DNA from: Burkholderia sp.
GTDB lineage: Bacteria; Pseudomonadota; Gammaproteobacteria; Burkholderiales; Burkholderiaceae
Assembly: GCA_040954445.1 (NCBI GenBank)
Contig: CP144361.1
Span: 434,001-498,000 of the forward strand
Reading direction: 5' to 3'
DNA length: 64,000 bases
A program made the translations under genes and the position numbers. The notes beneath the pieces were generated by a model. The model had not been told where the DNA came from, made no database searches, and saw only the letters and a program-made list of their open reading frames with translations. Of the stretch, positions 19,941 through 29,606 are shown piece by piece; position 1 is the first letter of the stretch, and every line of letters begins with the position of its first letter.

Positions 19941-21059
19941 GGCGTTGTTGCATAAATCGAGCGCGAGGACGCAATGGCATCGACGGGATAATTTCAGGCG
20001 ATACGAACGGATTGCGGACGAGCGAGGTCCACCGTACGGTTGATGACGCCGACGCGAATGGAGACCTCGGTCGCCTGCGCGTCGATGTGACGCGCCCAGA
20101 AACAGTTGCCGGTGAGGGTCTTGAACCGATACATCGCATTCTTGGCAAGCGATCGCCGGTGGTAGCCACTGTCTTGCTTCCATTCTCGACGACCGTCACG
20201 GGCAATTGCATCAACCGCGCCATTACGCCACGCCGCACCGGGCATATCCGCTGGCCAATGAACGGCACCCTCGCGTGGCGGAATCGAAGGAATAGCACTG
20301 CGTGCAGCAATGGCCGCATGGCATGGCTTTGTGTCGTAGGCACCATCACCGCCGATGACATCGATTTGTTTTTCGCGTGGAATCTGGTCGAGCAACTTGG
20401 CCAGAGCGTCACCGTCAGCCACATTCTGATTCGTCATTAGCGCGGCATGCACTTGACCCGTATTCGCGTTGAGCGCGCGATGGACTTTACGCCACGTGCG
20501 CTGCTTCGAGTAGCCGTGCTGGCGCACTTTCCATTCACCTTCTCCATAAACCTTCAGACCGGTGCTGTCGACAACCAGATAGATCGGTTCATTGTCACGA
20601 AGGATCGGCAGTTCGACATCAAGCGTTTTTGCCCGGGGACAGAGCCTGGTGTAATTCGGCACCGGCAAGCTCAAGAAGGCCGGATCGCGCAGACTTTGGG
20701 TAAAACCTTGCAGGGCGCGCAACTTCAGTCGATAGACGGTCTTCACGTTAAGTAATGCCTGAATCAGCGTATCGCCGTATAGACACAGGCGACCACGTGT
20801 GGGTATGGCATCGGGTATTCTGGCAAGGACGGCTTCATCTATCCATATTGTTACGTTCCCCCGATTGATCAGGCCTTCATTATAGGCCGCCCAGTCCTTG
20901 CCACGGTAGCGTGGCAAGGACTCACATGTCTTGTGTATGTCCTTACGCATTTTGTTTTTTAAAAATTAGGAAGGTATGCTGGAATTTGATAAGAGGGAGC
21001 TGGCCCCGACCGTTGTGCGTAAACGCTACGGACTCTCGCTAGATTTATGCAACAACGCC
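19941..21059 (-). mobile_element. IS5-family copy, full length, nested
   Basis: 1,119 bp with both termini, inserted into the copy starting at 19568. It carries an open 318-codon transposase (19994-20950) that lacks the catalytic glutamate. The target repeat is GGTTTCACC on the left and a diverged version on the right, which suggests an older insertion. Confidence 0.92.
19994..20950 (-). CDS. IS5-family transposase with catalytic Glu replaced by Lys
   Basis: The 318-residue frame has the full family length: MRKDIHKTCESLPRYRG start, DST of the first catalytic Asp (residue 128), GGDGAYDTK for the second (202). The third position of the DDE triad, in the Y-x2-R-x3-E-x6-K signature, reads YHRRSLAKNAMYRFK: Glu270 is Lys, from GAG to AAG. 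Several other changes (G-to-E and R-to-P type) occur near the N-terminus. It is therefore probably catalytically dead, though it could still bind ends. Expression and activity are unknown. Confidence 0.85.
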   Translation of the reverse strand: MRKDIHKTCESLPRYRGKDWAAYNEGLINRGNVTIWIDEAVLARIPDAIPTRGRLCLYGDTLIQALLNVKTVYRLKLRALQGFTQSLRDPAFLSLPVPNYTRLCPRAKTLDVELPILRDNEPIYLVVDSTGLKVYGEGEWKVRQHGYSKQRTWRKVHRALNANTGQVHAALMTNQNVADGDALAKLLDQIPREKQIDVIGGDGAYDTKPCHAAIAARSAIPSIPPREGAVHWPADMPGAAWRNGAVDAIARDGRREWKQDSGYHRRSLAKNAMYRFKTLTGNCFWARHIDAQATEVSIRVGVINRTVDLARPQSVRIA

Positions 21060-21829
21060 GGGTTTACCCAAAGTCTGCGCGATCTGGCCTTCTCGAGCTT
21101 GCCGGTGCCGAATTACACCACGCTCTGTCGCCGGGCAAAAACGCTTGATGTCAAACTAACGATCCTTCGTGAAAATGAACCGATCCATCTGGATGTCGAC
21201 AGCACCGATCTGAAGGTCTATGGAGAAAGTGAATGGAAGGTGCGCCAGCAAGGCTACTCGAAGCGGCGCATGTGGCGTAAAGTCCATCGCGCGCTCAACG
21301 CGCATACGGGTCAAGTGCATGCCGCGCTAATGACGAATCAGAATGTGGCTGACGGTGACGCTCTGGCCAAGTTGCTCGACCAGATTCCACGCGAAAAACA
21401 AATCGATGTCATCGGCGGTGATGGTGCCTACGACACAAAGCCATGCCATGCGGCCATTGCTGCACGCAGTGCTATTCCTTCGATTCCGCCACGCGAGGGT
21501 GCCGCTCATTGGCCCGCGGATATGCCCGGTGCGGCGTGGCGTAATGGCGCGGTTGATGCAATTGCCCGTGACGGTCGTCGAGACTGGAAGCAAGAAAGTG
21601 GCTACCACCGGCGATCGCTTGCCGAAAATGCGATGTATCACGGTTCAAGACCCTCACCGGCAACTGTCTCTGGCCGCGTCACTTCGACTCGCAAGCGACC
21701 GAAGCTGCCCTTCTCGTCGGCGTAATCAACCGTATAACGGCCCTCGCTCGTCCGCAATCCGTTCGTATCGCCTGAAATTATGCCTATCGATGCCATTGCG
21801 TCCTCGCGCTCGATTTATGCAACACTGCC

Positions 21830-21937
21830 AATCTGCTGGCCAATGAGCGACACCCTCGCATGGCGGAATCGAAGAAACAGCACTGCGTGCAGCAATAGCC
21901 GTATGGCATGGCTTGGTATCGTAGGTAGGGCCGCCGA
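21830..21937 (-). mobile_element. IS5-family internal fragment
   Basis: About 108 bases of minus-strand transposase sequence (CTGGCCAATGAGCGACACC...GTCGTAGG) squeezed between a plus-strand 3' end and a 41-bp palindrome. It has no termini. Confidence 0.7.
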
Positions 21938-21978
21938 TATTGATCTACAATTTTTAATCTTGAAATTGTGGATCAATA
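21938..21978. repeat. 41-bp IS630-derived palindrome beside an IS end
   Basis: Begins TATTGATCTACAATTT and ends AAATTGTGGATCAATA. It is followed directly by TACAACAACGC, the inner part of an IS5-family terminus, the same junction seen at 15612-15631. Confidence 0.8.
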
Positions 21979-22051
21979 TACAACAACGCTACGCCCAGCC
22001 CGGAACAATCGCGCGACAGGTCGGGGCCTACACCGCGATATAATCTCGCAC

Positions 22052-22642
22052 ATGCACCGCAAAACCTGTATCCAATCGATCAAGCATGTCGAAGACGACG
22101 CCGACCATGGCTACGACCGCCCCAGTAAATCCCGGCGGAAACACCAGATGCATGTGCTGCAGCAGCTCGGTCGCAACCTGGTCGAACTGCCCAAGGATGC
22201 CCTCAAACGCATGTCAATGCCGGAAGATCTCGACGATGCCGTGCGCGAGGCGCGCCGCATCACCGACCACAAGGGCAAGCGCCGCCAGATGCAATATATC
22301 GGCAAGGTGATGCGCTCGCTGACCGAGCCCGAGATCGAGGTGCTGCGCACCGCGCTCGACACGCAGCGTGGTGTGAACAAGGCCGCTACCGCGCGCCTAC
22401 ACTGGATCGAGCGCACGCGCGCCCAGTTGCTCGTCGACGACGAAGCGCTCACGCGCTTCATCCGCGACTACCCGGTCGCCGACGTCCAAGAAGGTCGAAC
22501 CCTGATCCGTAACACCCGCAAGGAAGCCCAGCTCGGTAAGCCGTCGCGCCATTTCCGTGAGCTATTTCAGTGGATTAACACCGCCCGCGGCAAGCTCAGC
22601 GAGGATGCCGCGGGCAAAGGCGAGCACGATGACGAATCGTAA
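22052..22642 (+). CDS. darP: ribosome-associated protein DarP (YjgA, DUF615)
   Basis: Small basic helical protein that associates with late 50S assembly intermediates. The 196-residue product has the family blocks [50 protein letters not shown] and [23 protein letters not shown] at 22039-22044 lies only 7 bases before the ATG, suggesting a very short or absent leader. Start codons further upstream run into IS sequence. mog follows with a 14-nt overlap, as in other Burkholderia. In this genome the pair sits inside the composite insert between fabZ and lpxA rather than at its own locus. Confidence 0.92.
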   Translation: MHRKTCIQSIKHVEDDADHGYDRPSKSRRKHQMHVLQQLGRNLVELPKDALKRMSMPEDLDDAVREARRITDHKGKRRQMQYIGKVMRSLTEPEIEVLRTALDTQRGVNKAATARLHWIERTRAQLLVDDEALTRFIRDYPVADVQEGRTLIRNTRKEAQLGKPSRHFRELFQWINTARGKLSEDAAGKGEHDDES

Positions 22643-22915
22643 GCAACGCGACGCACTGATCGTCGGCCTGGTCTCGACTAGCCCCAAGGGGCATCCCGGT
22701 CGCTGGGGCGCTGGCTCGGCGTCGCCTTGGTACGCCGAGACGCGTCTGATCGACGACGAGGCACCGGCTCTGATCTTGGCCACACTGGTCGAGCTGGTCG
22801 ACGTGGCCGGCTTCGACTACTTGGTGTTGACCACCGGGCGGCAACGGCCCAGCGCGCGGTGACGTGACGCCGGAACACATCACCCCGATGTTTTTCGGAG
22901 ATTATTTTGTTTGAG
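22629..22915 (+). pseudogene. mog: molybdopterin adenylyltransferase Mog, truncated and frameshifted
   Basis: Overlaps the end of darP. The frame starts [18 protein letters not shown], resembling Mog (LIGLVSISD), then PWYAETRLIDDE, LVELVDVAGFDYLVLTTG. Just after LVLTTG a one-base shift moves the conserved G-G-N/T-G-P...RDVTPE motif into another frame, where it is still readable (GGNGPARGDVTPEH). The remaining two thirds are missing, cut at about 22910. Mog activates molybdopterin for molybdenum insertion, so molybdoenzymes may be lost unless another copy exists. Confidence 0.75.
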
Positions 22916-22956
22916 TCAGGCCGCCTTGGCGAAGCCCTCAAACTGCCGATAGTCAG
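22911..22956. repeat. 41-bp repeat shared with 57586-57626
   Basis: TTGAGTCAGGCCGCCTTGGC and the following 21 bases recur with about 80% identity after tRNA-Leu at 57586. In both places the next bases include CAGCCCGC. It looks like the end of another mobile element that I cannot name. It marks the break in mog. Confidence 0.4.
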
Positions 22957-22980
22957 CCCGCTCGGCTTCCGCCGAGCGGG
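22957..22980. terminator. strong hairpin, terminator-like
   Basis: Perfect 10-bp GC-rich stem CCCGCTCGGC / GCCGAGCGGG with a TTCC loop. No T-run follows, so a rho-independent terminator is uncertain. It lies after the mog remnant. Confidence 0.4.
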
Positions 22981-23002
22981 ATATTGCACATCGGGCTTGG
23001 CC

Positions 23003-23620
23003 GGCGTTGTTGCATAAATCGAGCGTGAGAACGCAATGGAACGGATTGCGGACTTCGCTTGTCCGAAATCCGTTCGTATCGCTTGAAATTATGCCCGTCG
23101 ATGCTATTGCATCCTCTCGCTCAATAACCCGCGTATTCGCGTTGAGCGCGAGATGGACTTTACGCCAGGTGCGCCGCTTCGAGGAGCCGTGCTGGCGGCA
23201 CCTTCCATTCACCTTCGCCATAGACCTTCAGACCGGTGCTGTCGACATCCAGATGGATCGGTTCGTTTTCGAGAAAGATCGGCAGTTCGACATCAAGCGT
23301 TTTTGCCCGGCGACAGAGCGTGGTGTAATTCGGCACCGGCAAGCTCTGGAAGGCCATATCGCGCAGACTTTGGGTAAAACCTTGCAGGGCGCGCAACGTC
23401 AGTCCATAGACGGTCTTCACGCCAAGTAATGCCTGAATCAGCGTATCGCCGTATAGACACCGGCGACCATGCGTGGGGTATAGCCCCCCGTCAGGCATCC
23501 TGGCAAGGATGGCTTTATCTATCCATATTGTTACGTTCCCCGGGTTGATCAGGCCCGCGTTATAGGCCACGCAGTTCCTGGCACGGTAGCGTGCCTTCGG
23601 CTCATATGTCTTGCGTATGT
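23003..23620 (-). mobile_element. IS5-family copy with fold-back 3' end, 5' truncated
   Basis: The first 125 bases repeat the double-3'-end arrangement of the mini-elements (minus-strand 3' end, then inverted 3' sequence up to CTCTCGCTCAATAA), then jump to the transposase middle (GTATTCGCGTTGAGCG). The 5' end is replaced at 23621 by the next copy. Transposase frames are broken. Confidence 0.75.
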
Positions 23621-24719
23621 GGCGTTGTTGCATAAATCGAGCGAGATCCGTTGACGTTTACGCGCAACGGTCGCGGGGCCAGCCTCCTATCAATTCAGAT
23701 TTCAGAGTAACTGCCTAATTTCTGCCAAGAAAATGCGCAAGGACATATACAAGAAAGGTGAGCCGAAGGCATGCTACCGTGTCAGGAATTGGGCGGCTTA
23801 TAATGAAGGCCTGATCAACCGGGGGAACGTAACAATATGGATAGATAAAGCCGTCCTTGCCAGAATACCTGATGCCATACCCACACGTGGTCGCCCGTGT
23901 CTATACGGCGGCGATACGCTGATTCAGGCATTACTTGGCGTGAAGACCGTCTATCGACTGACGTTGCGCGCCCTGCAAGGTTTCACCCAAAGTCTGCGCG
24001 ATCTGGCCTTCCAGAGCTTTCCGGTGCCGAATTACACCACGCTCTGTCGCCGGGCAAAAACGCTTGATGTCGAACTGACGATCCTTCGTGCCAATGAACC
24101 GCTCCATCTGGATGTCGACAGCACCGGTCTGAAGGTCTATGGAGAAGGTGAATGGAAGGTGCGCCAGCACGGCTACTCGAAGCGGCGCACGTGGCGTAAA
24201 GTCCATCTCGCGCTCAACGCGAATACGGGTCAAGTGCATGCCGCGCTAATGACGCATCAGAATGTAGCTGACGGTGACGCTCTGGCCAAGTTGCTCGACC
24301 AGATTCCACGCGAAGAATAAATTGATGTCATCGGCGGTGACGGTGCCTACGATACCAAACCATGCCATGCGGCCATTGCTGCACGCAGTGCTGTGCCTTC
24401 GATCCCGCCACGCGAGGGTGCCGTTCATTGGCCAGCGGATATACCCGGGTGCGGCGTGGCGTAATGGCGCGGTTGATGCAATTGCCCGTGACGGTCGTCG
24501 AGAATGGAAGCAAGCCAAGTGGCTACCACCGGCGATCGCTTGACGAGAATGCGATGTATCGGTTCAAGACCCTCACCGGCAACTGTCTCTGGGCGCGTCA
24601 CATCGACTCGCAGGCGACCGAGGTCTCCGTTCGCGTCGGCGTCATCAACTGTATAGCGGACCTCGCTCGTCCGCAATCCGTTCTATTGCATTCTCACACT
24701 CGATTTATGCAACAACGCC
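23621..24719 (+). mobile_element. IS5-family copy, right arm of composite
   Basis: 1,099 bp with both termini. The transposase begins MRKDIYKKGEPKACYRV at 23733 and reads to a GAATAA nonsense codon at residue 195 (24318), where the usual codon is Gln in IPREEQID. Further indels follow. The right terminus is followed by accaagaga, the target repeat shared with 19559. Confidence 0.9.
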
Positions 24720-24739
24720 ACCAAGAGAGGCAACCGCGC

Positions 24740-25537
24740 ATGAGCGGGATCCATTCAACGGCCGTGATCGAGCCAGGCGCGGAGATCGACGAGAGCGTCG
24801 AAATCGGCCTGTACGCGATCGTTGGTCGGCATGTTACGATCGGCGCGCGTACCACCATCGGTTCTCACAGTGTGATCGAGGGGCACACCACGATCGGCGA
24901 GGACAACCACATCGGCCATTACGCGTTGGTTGGCGGTCGTCCGCAAGACATGAAATACAAGGACGAGCCCACCCGGCTCGTGATCGGCGATCGCAACATG
25001 ATCCGCGAATTCACCACGATCCATACCGGCACCGTGCAGGACACCGGCGTGACCACGCTTGGCGACGACAACTGGATTATGGCCTATGTTCACATTGGCC
25101 ACGACTGCCGGGTTGGCAACCATGTGATCCTGGCAAGCAACGCACAGATGGCGGGGCACGTCGAGATCGGCGACTGGGCCATCGTCGGTGGCATGTCAGG
25201 CGTGCACCAGTTCGTGCGGATCGGTGCGCATTCAATGCTGGGCGGTGCTTCGGCGCTAGTTCAGGACGTTCCGCCGTTCGTGATCTCGGCCGGTAACAAG
25301 GCCGTTCCGCATGGCATTAATGTCGAGGGTCTGCGTCGCCGCAGCTTCTCGACTGAGGCGATCAGCGTGCTACGCAACGCTTACCGGGTGGTCTACAAGA
25401 GCGGAAAGATGCTCGATGAGGCTAAGGCTGAATTGCGTAAGATGGTTGAGGTGGGCGGAGAGGGCGGTGACGGCGTAGCCGAGCTTCAGCAGTTCCTCGG
25501 CTTCATCGACGCCTCACAACGTGGCATCATCCGCTGA
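24740..25537 (+). CDS. lpxA: UDP-N-acetylglucosamine O-acyltransferase
   Basis: First step of lipid A synthesis: transfers 3-hydroxyacyl from ACP to UDP-GlcNAc. The 265-residue protein starts [20 protein letters not shown] and is built of left-handed beta-helix repeats; the catalytic His lies in [13 protein letters not shown]. The Shine-Dalgarno-like AAGAGAGG lies within and next to the 9-bp target duplication, so the insertion upstream left the ribosome site intact. It is followed by lpxB with a 4-nt gap and then rnhB. Transcription from lpxD/fabZ must now cross 5 kb of mobile DNA, or start inside it. Confidence 0.97.
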   Translation: MSGIHSTAVIEPGAEIDESVEIGLYAIVGRHVTIGARTTIGSHSVIEGHTTIGEDNHIGHYALVGGRPQDMKYKDEPTRLVIGDRNMIREFTTIHTGTVQDTGVTTLGDDNWIMAYVHIGHDCRVGNHVILASNAQMAGHVEIGDWAIVGGMSGVHQFVRIGAHSMLGGASALVQDVPPFVISAGNKAVPHGINVEGLRRRSFSTEAISVLRNAYRVVYKSGKMLDEAKAELRKMVEVGGEGGDGVAELQQFLGFIDASQRGIIR

Positions 25538-25541
25538 CACG

Positions 25542-26711
25542 ATGGCGCTGATCTCGACTCCACTGCGGCTCGCGCTGGTTGCCGGTGAGCCGTCTGGCGA
25601 TCTGCTCGGTGCTTCGCTGCTCGGCGGGCTCCATGCGCGCCTGCCCGGTTCGGCGCATTACTACGGCATCGGCGGACCGTACATGAACGCCGCCGGATTC
25701 GACTCACTTTGGCCCATGGATCGGCTGGCTGTGCGCGGCTACGTCGAGGCGCTCAAAGAAATCCCCAGTATCCTGCGTATCTACAGCGGGCTGAAACGGC
25801 AGTTGCTGGCCGAGCGTCCTGACGTGTTCATCGGCATCGACGCGCCTGACTTCAATTTCGGTGTAGAGTATTCACTGCGCGAGGTCGGCATCCCGACCGT
25901 GCATTTCGTCTGTCCCTCAATCTGGGCCTGGCGCGGCGGTCGGATTAAGAAAATCGTCAAGTCGGTCGACCACATGTTGTGCCTATTCCCGTTCGAATCG
26001 GCCCTGCTCGAGAAATCGGGCCTGGCCTCGACCTATGTGGGACATCCATTAGCCGACGACATCCCGCTCGAACCCGATACGCGCGGCGCGCGTATCGCCC
26101 TCGGTCTGCCTGAGAACGGGTCCGTGATCGCGGTGCTGCCGGGCAGCCGGCGCTCCGAGATCGCGCTCATCGGGCCGACTTTCTTCGCGGCGATGGCGCT
26201 GATGCACAAGCGTGAGCCTGGCCTGCGCTTCGTGATGCCGGTCGCCACGCCCGCGCTGCGCGAAAGGCTGCAGCCACTGGTGGAGGCCTATCTACAGTTG
26301 CCGTTGACGTTGATCGAAGGCTGCTCGCAGGTAGCCATGACGGCTGCCGACGCAATCCTGCTCAAAAGTGGCACTGTCACGCTGGAAGCTGCGCTATTGA
26401 AGAAGCCGATGGTGATTTCGTACAAGGTGCCCTGGCTGACGGGACAGGTGATGCGCCGCCAGGCTTATTTACCCTATGTCGGCCTACCGAATATCCTGTC
26501 CGGTCGCTTCGTGGTGCCAGAGCTGCTGCAGCACTTCGCGACGCCTGAGGCGCTAGCCGACGTGGCGCTCATGCAGCTGCGTGACGAATCGAACCGCCGC
26601 ACGTTGACCGAGATCTTCACCGATATGCATCTATCGCTGCGGCAGAACACGGCGGCGCGCGCGGTCGAGGCCATCGAGCGCGTGGTGGCGAGCCGAAAGC
26701 CGCGCGCATGA
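25542..26711 (+). CDS. lpxB: lipid-A-disaccharide synthase
   Basis: GT19 glycosyltransferase joining lipid X and UDP-diacylglucosamine to form the lipid A disaccharide at the inner membrane. The 389-residue protein from [20 protein letters not shown] has the family's [13 protein letters not shown] and IDAPDFNF motifs, CPSIWAWR, and the nucleotide-binding LPGSRRSEI and [13 protein letters not shown] segments. An in-frame ATG 21 bases upstream overlaps lpxA and is less likely. It overlaps rnhB by 4 bases (ATGA). The frame is intact. Confidence 0.97.
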   Translation: MALISTPLRLALVAGEPSGDLLGASLLGGLHARLPGSAHYYGIGGPYMNAAGFDSLWPMDRLAVRGYVEALKEIPSILRIYSGLKRQLLAERPDVFIGIDAPDFNFGVEYSLREVGIPTVHFVCPSIWAWRGGRIKKIVKSVDHMLCLFPFESALLEKSGLASTYVGHPLADDIPLEPDTRGARIALGLPENGSVIAVLPGSRRSEIALIGPTFFAAMALMHKREPGLRFVMPVATPALRERLQPLVEAYLQLPLTLIEGCSQVAMTAADAILLKSGTVTLEAALLKKPMVISYKVPWLTGQVMRRQAYLPYVGLPNILSGRFVVPELLQHFATPEALADVALMQLRDESNRRTLTEIFTDMHLSLRQNTAARAVEAIERVVASRKPRA

Positions 26712-27361
26712 AAGCCGCTAGGACTCCGCGCGCCGCGGCTGCAGCCGTGATCGCGATCGACCAGTCTGGCTTCGCCTTCGACGCGCCGGGCGAGATCGTC
26801 TGCGGCGTCGACGAGGCCGGTCGCGGGCCGCTGGCCGGCCCAGTAGTGGCGGCCGCCGTAATCCTTGATCCGGCGCGGTCGATCTTCGGTCTCAACGATT
26901 CCAAGGCGCTTAGCGCAAAGAAGCGTGAGCTTCTCTACCACGAGATCGTCGCGCATTCGCGTGCCTGGTGTGTAGCTTCAGCAAGCGTCGAGGAAATCGA
27001 CACGCTCAACATCTTACACGCGACTACGCTGGCGATGCGGCGCGCCGTGGAAGGCTTATCGCTGCTCCCGACGCTGGTCAAGATCGACGGCAACCGCTGC
27101 CTAACGCTCAGCATCCGCAGCGAGGCAATCATCGGCGGCGACGCGCTGGTGCCGAGTATTTCGGCCGCCTCGATCATCGCCAAGGTCACGCGCGACCGCT
27201 TGCTGGTGGACTTGCACGCGAATTTCCCGTATTATGGCTTCAATGTTCATGCTGGCTACAGCACGGCGAAGCATCTGTCTGCGCTGCGCGAGCATGGCCC
27301 CTGCGAGCATCACCGACGCTCCTTCGCACCGGTACGCGAAGCGCTCCAAATCGAACGATGA
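26708..27361 (+). CDS. rnhB: ribonuclease HII
   Basis: Cleaves RNA in RNA-DNA hybrids and removes misincorporated ribonucleotides. The 217-residue protein has the type 2 RNase H signature [20 protein letters not shown] with its acidic pair, [19 protein letters not shown] and the later [13 protein letters not shown]. The C-terminus keeps [18 protein letters not shown]. It is the last gene of the lpxA-lpxB-rnhB run. In Burkholderia an RNA methyltransferase gene commonly follows, but an IS630-derived palindrome starts 8 bases after the stop instead. Confidence 0.96.
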   Translation: MKAARTPRAAAAAVIAIDQSGFAFDAPGEIVCGVDEAGRGPLAGPVVAAAVILDPARSIFGLNDSKALSAKKRELLYHEIVAHSRAWCVASASVEEIDTLNILHATTLAMRRAVEGLSLLPTLVKIDGNRCLTLSIRSEAIIGGDALVPSISAASIIAKVTRDRLLVDLHANFPYYGFNVHAGYSTAKHLSALREHGPCEHHRRSFAPVREALQIER

Positions 27362-27368
27362 AACTGAT

Positions 27369-27409
27369 GGTTGATCTATAATTTCCAGATCACGAATTGC
27401 GGATCAATA
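27369..27409. repeat. 41-bp IS630-derived palindrome
   Basis: Same size class as 19638 and 21938, with the centre TCCAGATCACG; the left arm has mutated (GGTTGATCTATAATT) while the right is AATTGCGGATCAATA. It lies just after rnhB. Confidence 0.75.
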
Positions 27410-27850
27410 AGATCAGGGTGTTCGGCCAATCACGCCGTGACCAGCTTGGTGGGATGAACCTGCAGCTTGTCGAGAATCAGAAACACCTTCTTGTTGCGCA
27501 TCTCTTTAATCATGCTCGCTTCAGAAAATTGAGCAGGATGTCTGCGTTTATCGCACCTGCGAATACTTTCCAGCGCACCTGGCCACGGTTCGTCACCGTC
27601 GACATCACCGACAGGCCTTCGCGTCGACTCGCCACGCGAAGCGCGGCGAGTTTTGCCAATCGGCGCATAGAAGCGCCCTCGCACATCGTGCGAGCGCAGC
27701 TCCGTTGCATCGGCTTTTTCGGCGTGAAAGCCCCCAGCGCACCAAATACAAGCCGATACCCTGTAGCGTCACGTCAGCCTCAAACCGCATCGCTGCCGGA
27801 TCAACTCCCGCAAAGCATGTTGCGTCCACAACGCGAACGACATCTTCAAC
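27410..27850 (-). pseudogene. IS630-family transposase remnant
   Basis: Minus-strand frames read MSFALWTQHALRELIRQRCG (the region after the helix-turn-helix), then VRWKVFAGAINADILLNFLK and KVFLILDKLQVHPTKLV, in the order found in IS630 transposases but in different frames. It is cut by an IS5-family terminus at 27851. Confidence 0.7.
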
Positions 27851-28119
27851 GGCGTTGTTGCATAAATCGAACGTGAGGACGTCATGGCATCGGACGGGCA
27901 TAATTCAGGCGATACGAACGGATTGCGGACGAGCGAGGTCCGCCATGCGGTTGATGACGCCGACGCGAACGGCGACCTCGGTCGCCTGCGCGGCGATGTG
28001 ACGCGCCCAGAGACAGTGGCCGGTGAGGGTCTTGAACCGATACATCGCATTCTCGGCAAGCGATCGCCGGTGGTAGCCACTGTGTTGCTTCCATTCTCGA
28101 CGACCGTCACGGGCAATTG
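27851..28119 (-). mobile_element. IS5-family 3' fragment
   Basis: Minus-strand 3' terminus at 27851 through the last 90 codons of transposase. It ends at GGGCAATTGCAT, where a plus-strand copy continues as GCATAAATCGAGCG. The join falls in the shared TTGCAT, suggesting microhomology-based recombination. Confidence 0.8.
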
Positions 28120-29188
28120 CATAAATCGAGCGAGATCCGTTGACGTTTACGCGCAACGGTCGCGGGGCCAGCCTCCTATCAAGTCAGATTCCAGAGTAAC
28201 TGCCTAATTTTTGCCAAGAAAATGCGCAAGGACATACACAAGACAGGTGAGCCGAAGGCACGCTACCGTGTCAGGAATTGGGCGGCCTATAATGAAGGCC
28301 TGATCAACCGGGGGAACGTAACAATATGGATAGATGAAGCCGTCTTTGCCAGAATACCCGATGCCATACCCACACGTGGTCGCCCGTGTCTATACGGCGA
28401 TACGCTGCTTCAGGCATTACTTGGCGTGAAGACCGTCTATCGACTGACGTTGCGCGCCCTGCAAGGTTTCACCCAAAGTCTGCGTGATCTGACCCTCCCC
28501 AGCTTGCCGGTGCCGAATTACACCACACTCTGTCGCCGGGCAAAAACGCTTGATGTCGAACTGCCGATCCTTCGTGCAAACGCACCGATCCATCTGGTTG
28601 TAGACAGCACCGGTCTGAAAGTCTATGGAGAAGGTGAATGGAAGGTGCGCCAGCACGGCTACTCGAAGCGGCGCACGTGGCGTAAAGTCCATCTCGCGCT
28701 CAACGCGAATACGGGTCAAGTGCATGCCGCGCTAATGACGCATCAGAATGTGGCTGACGGTGACGCGCTGGCCAAGTTGCTCGACCAGATTCCACGCGAC
28801 AAACAAATCGATGTCATCGGCGGTGACTGTGCCTACGACACTAAGCCATGCCATGCGGCCATTGCTGCACGCAGTGCTATTCCTTCGATTCCGCCACACG
28901 AGGGTGCCGCTCATTGGCCAGCGGATATGCCCGGTGCGGCGTGGCGTAATAGCGCGGTTGATACAATTGCCCGTGACGGTCGTCGAGAATGGAAGCAAGA
29001 CAGTGCCACCGGAGATCGCTTGCCGAGAATGCGATGTATCGGTTCAAGACCTTCACCGGCTAGTGTCTCTAGGCGCGTCGGCGTCATCAACCGCATGGCG
29101 GACCTCGCTCGTCCGCAATCCGTTCGTATCGCCTGAAATTATCCCGTCAATGCTATTGCGCCTCACACTCGATTTATGCAACCACGCC
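28120..29188 (+). mobile_element. IS5-family copy missing its outer 5' bases
   Basis: Lacks the first dozen bases of the left terminus because of the fusion at 28120. The transposase 28222-29136 starts normally (MRKDIHKTGEPKARYRV) and keeps VVDSTGLK, but the second Asp region reads GGDCAYDTK. A deletion after EWKQDS shifts the RSLAE segment out of frame. The 3' terminus is mutated (AACCACGCC). Non-autonomous. Confidence 0.85.
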
Positions 29189-29305
29189 TTACCTGCCGAC
29201 ACCGCTCTTCAGATACCTCACGAGGAAGTGATCTCATGCCTCGTTTGTCCATGCCATCTCACATGAGAGACAAATGTTTAATTTCAAGATCACAAATTTT
29301 TGATT
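29189..29305 (-). pseudogene. IS630-family 5' end and transposase N-terminus
   Basis: On the minus strand, TIR-like sequence is followed by ATGGACAAACGAGGCATGAG encoding MDKRGMRSLPREVSEERCRQV, clearly the same N-terminus as at 11256. The motif CTCATGT...ACATGAG-like inverted repeat flanks the start codon. It shows where the loop and arm of the palindromic elements come from. Confidence 0.7.
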
Positions 29306-29379
29306 CAAAGTTTTGACAACTAGATTCTCTCGGATTCCTACCGGAATCCGCCGCCTTCAACCCTCAACCACACTACGTT

Positions 29380-29565
29380 TGGACACCGCCACGAGGGTGC
29401 GCGATTGAGCTTGCTGGCTATCGCTCGCAAGCTCAATCGCGCATCCTCCAGAAATCGATTCGCATACGTTCTTCGGGTTGCAGTTGTTGGTATATTCTCC
29501 CTACCATCCATGCAATTTACCGGTTGGGTGCAGGTGTTGCACTTCAGATTTGAGGCCGTCCTGCC
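29380..29565. pseudogene. IS30-family remnant with inverted junction
   Basis: 29380-29455 reads LSLLAIARKLNRAS on the plus strand (IS30 helix-turn-helix). From about 29457 the sequence is the complement of the IS30 left end (compare 8829-8920), ending CACTTCAGATTTGA. So two pieces of the same end are joined head to head. Sequence 29306-29379 holds only a small GGATTCC-TACC-GGAATCC hairpin. Confidence 0.6.
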
Positions 29566-29606
29566 TGTTCCGCTCGCGGAGCGTGCAGCCTGAGCGAGAG
29601 GGGCGC

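Larger units (their letters stand above)
19568..21829 (+). mobile_element. IS5-family copy split by a second copy (left arm of composite)
   Basis: Pieces 19568-19940 and 21060-21829 together make one plus-strand copy with both termini (left GGCGTTGTTGTATAAATC). It is interrupted at GGTTTCACC by a minus-strand copy; the repeat on the other side is slightly mutated (GGGTTTACC). The 5' region has lost about 30 bases around a 41-bp palindrome. The C-terminal half carries a frameshift near 21640, so the transposase is not functional. Confidence 0.85.
19568..24719. mobile_element. composite-transposon-like insert carrying darP-mog
   Basis: A 5,152-bp block between fabZ and lpxA. Its left end is the 5' terminus of a plus-strand IS5-family copy and its right end the 3' terminus of another plus-strand copy. 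The 9 bases accaagaga occur immediately outside both ends (19559-19567 and 24720-24728), the usual target-duplication size for IS903-like elements. Removing the block and one repeat rebuilds a normal 53-nt fabZ-lpxA gap. Inside are darP, decayed mog and further IS fragments. Confidence 0.85.

Noticed and set aside
24362..24739. A longer lpxA frame beginning in IS sequence
   Set aside because: The upstream part is shifted IS transposase. [16 protein letters not shown] at 24740 with AAGAGAGG before it is the family start.
29189..29606. A possible dxr remnant upstream of rseP
   Set aside because: The sequence is explained by IS630 and IS30 remnants; no dxr-like residues were found.
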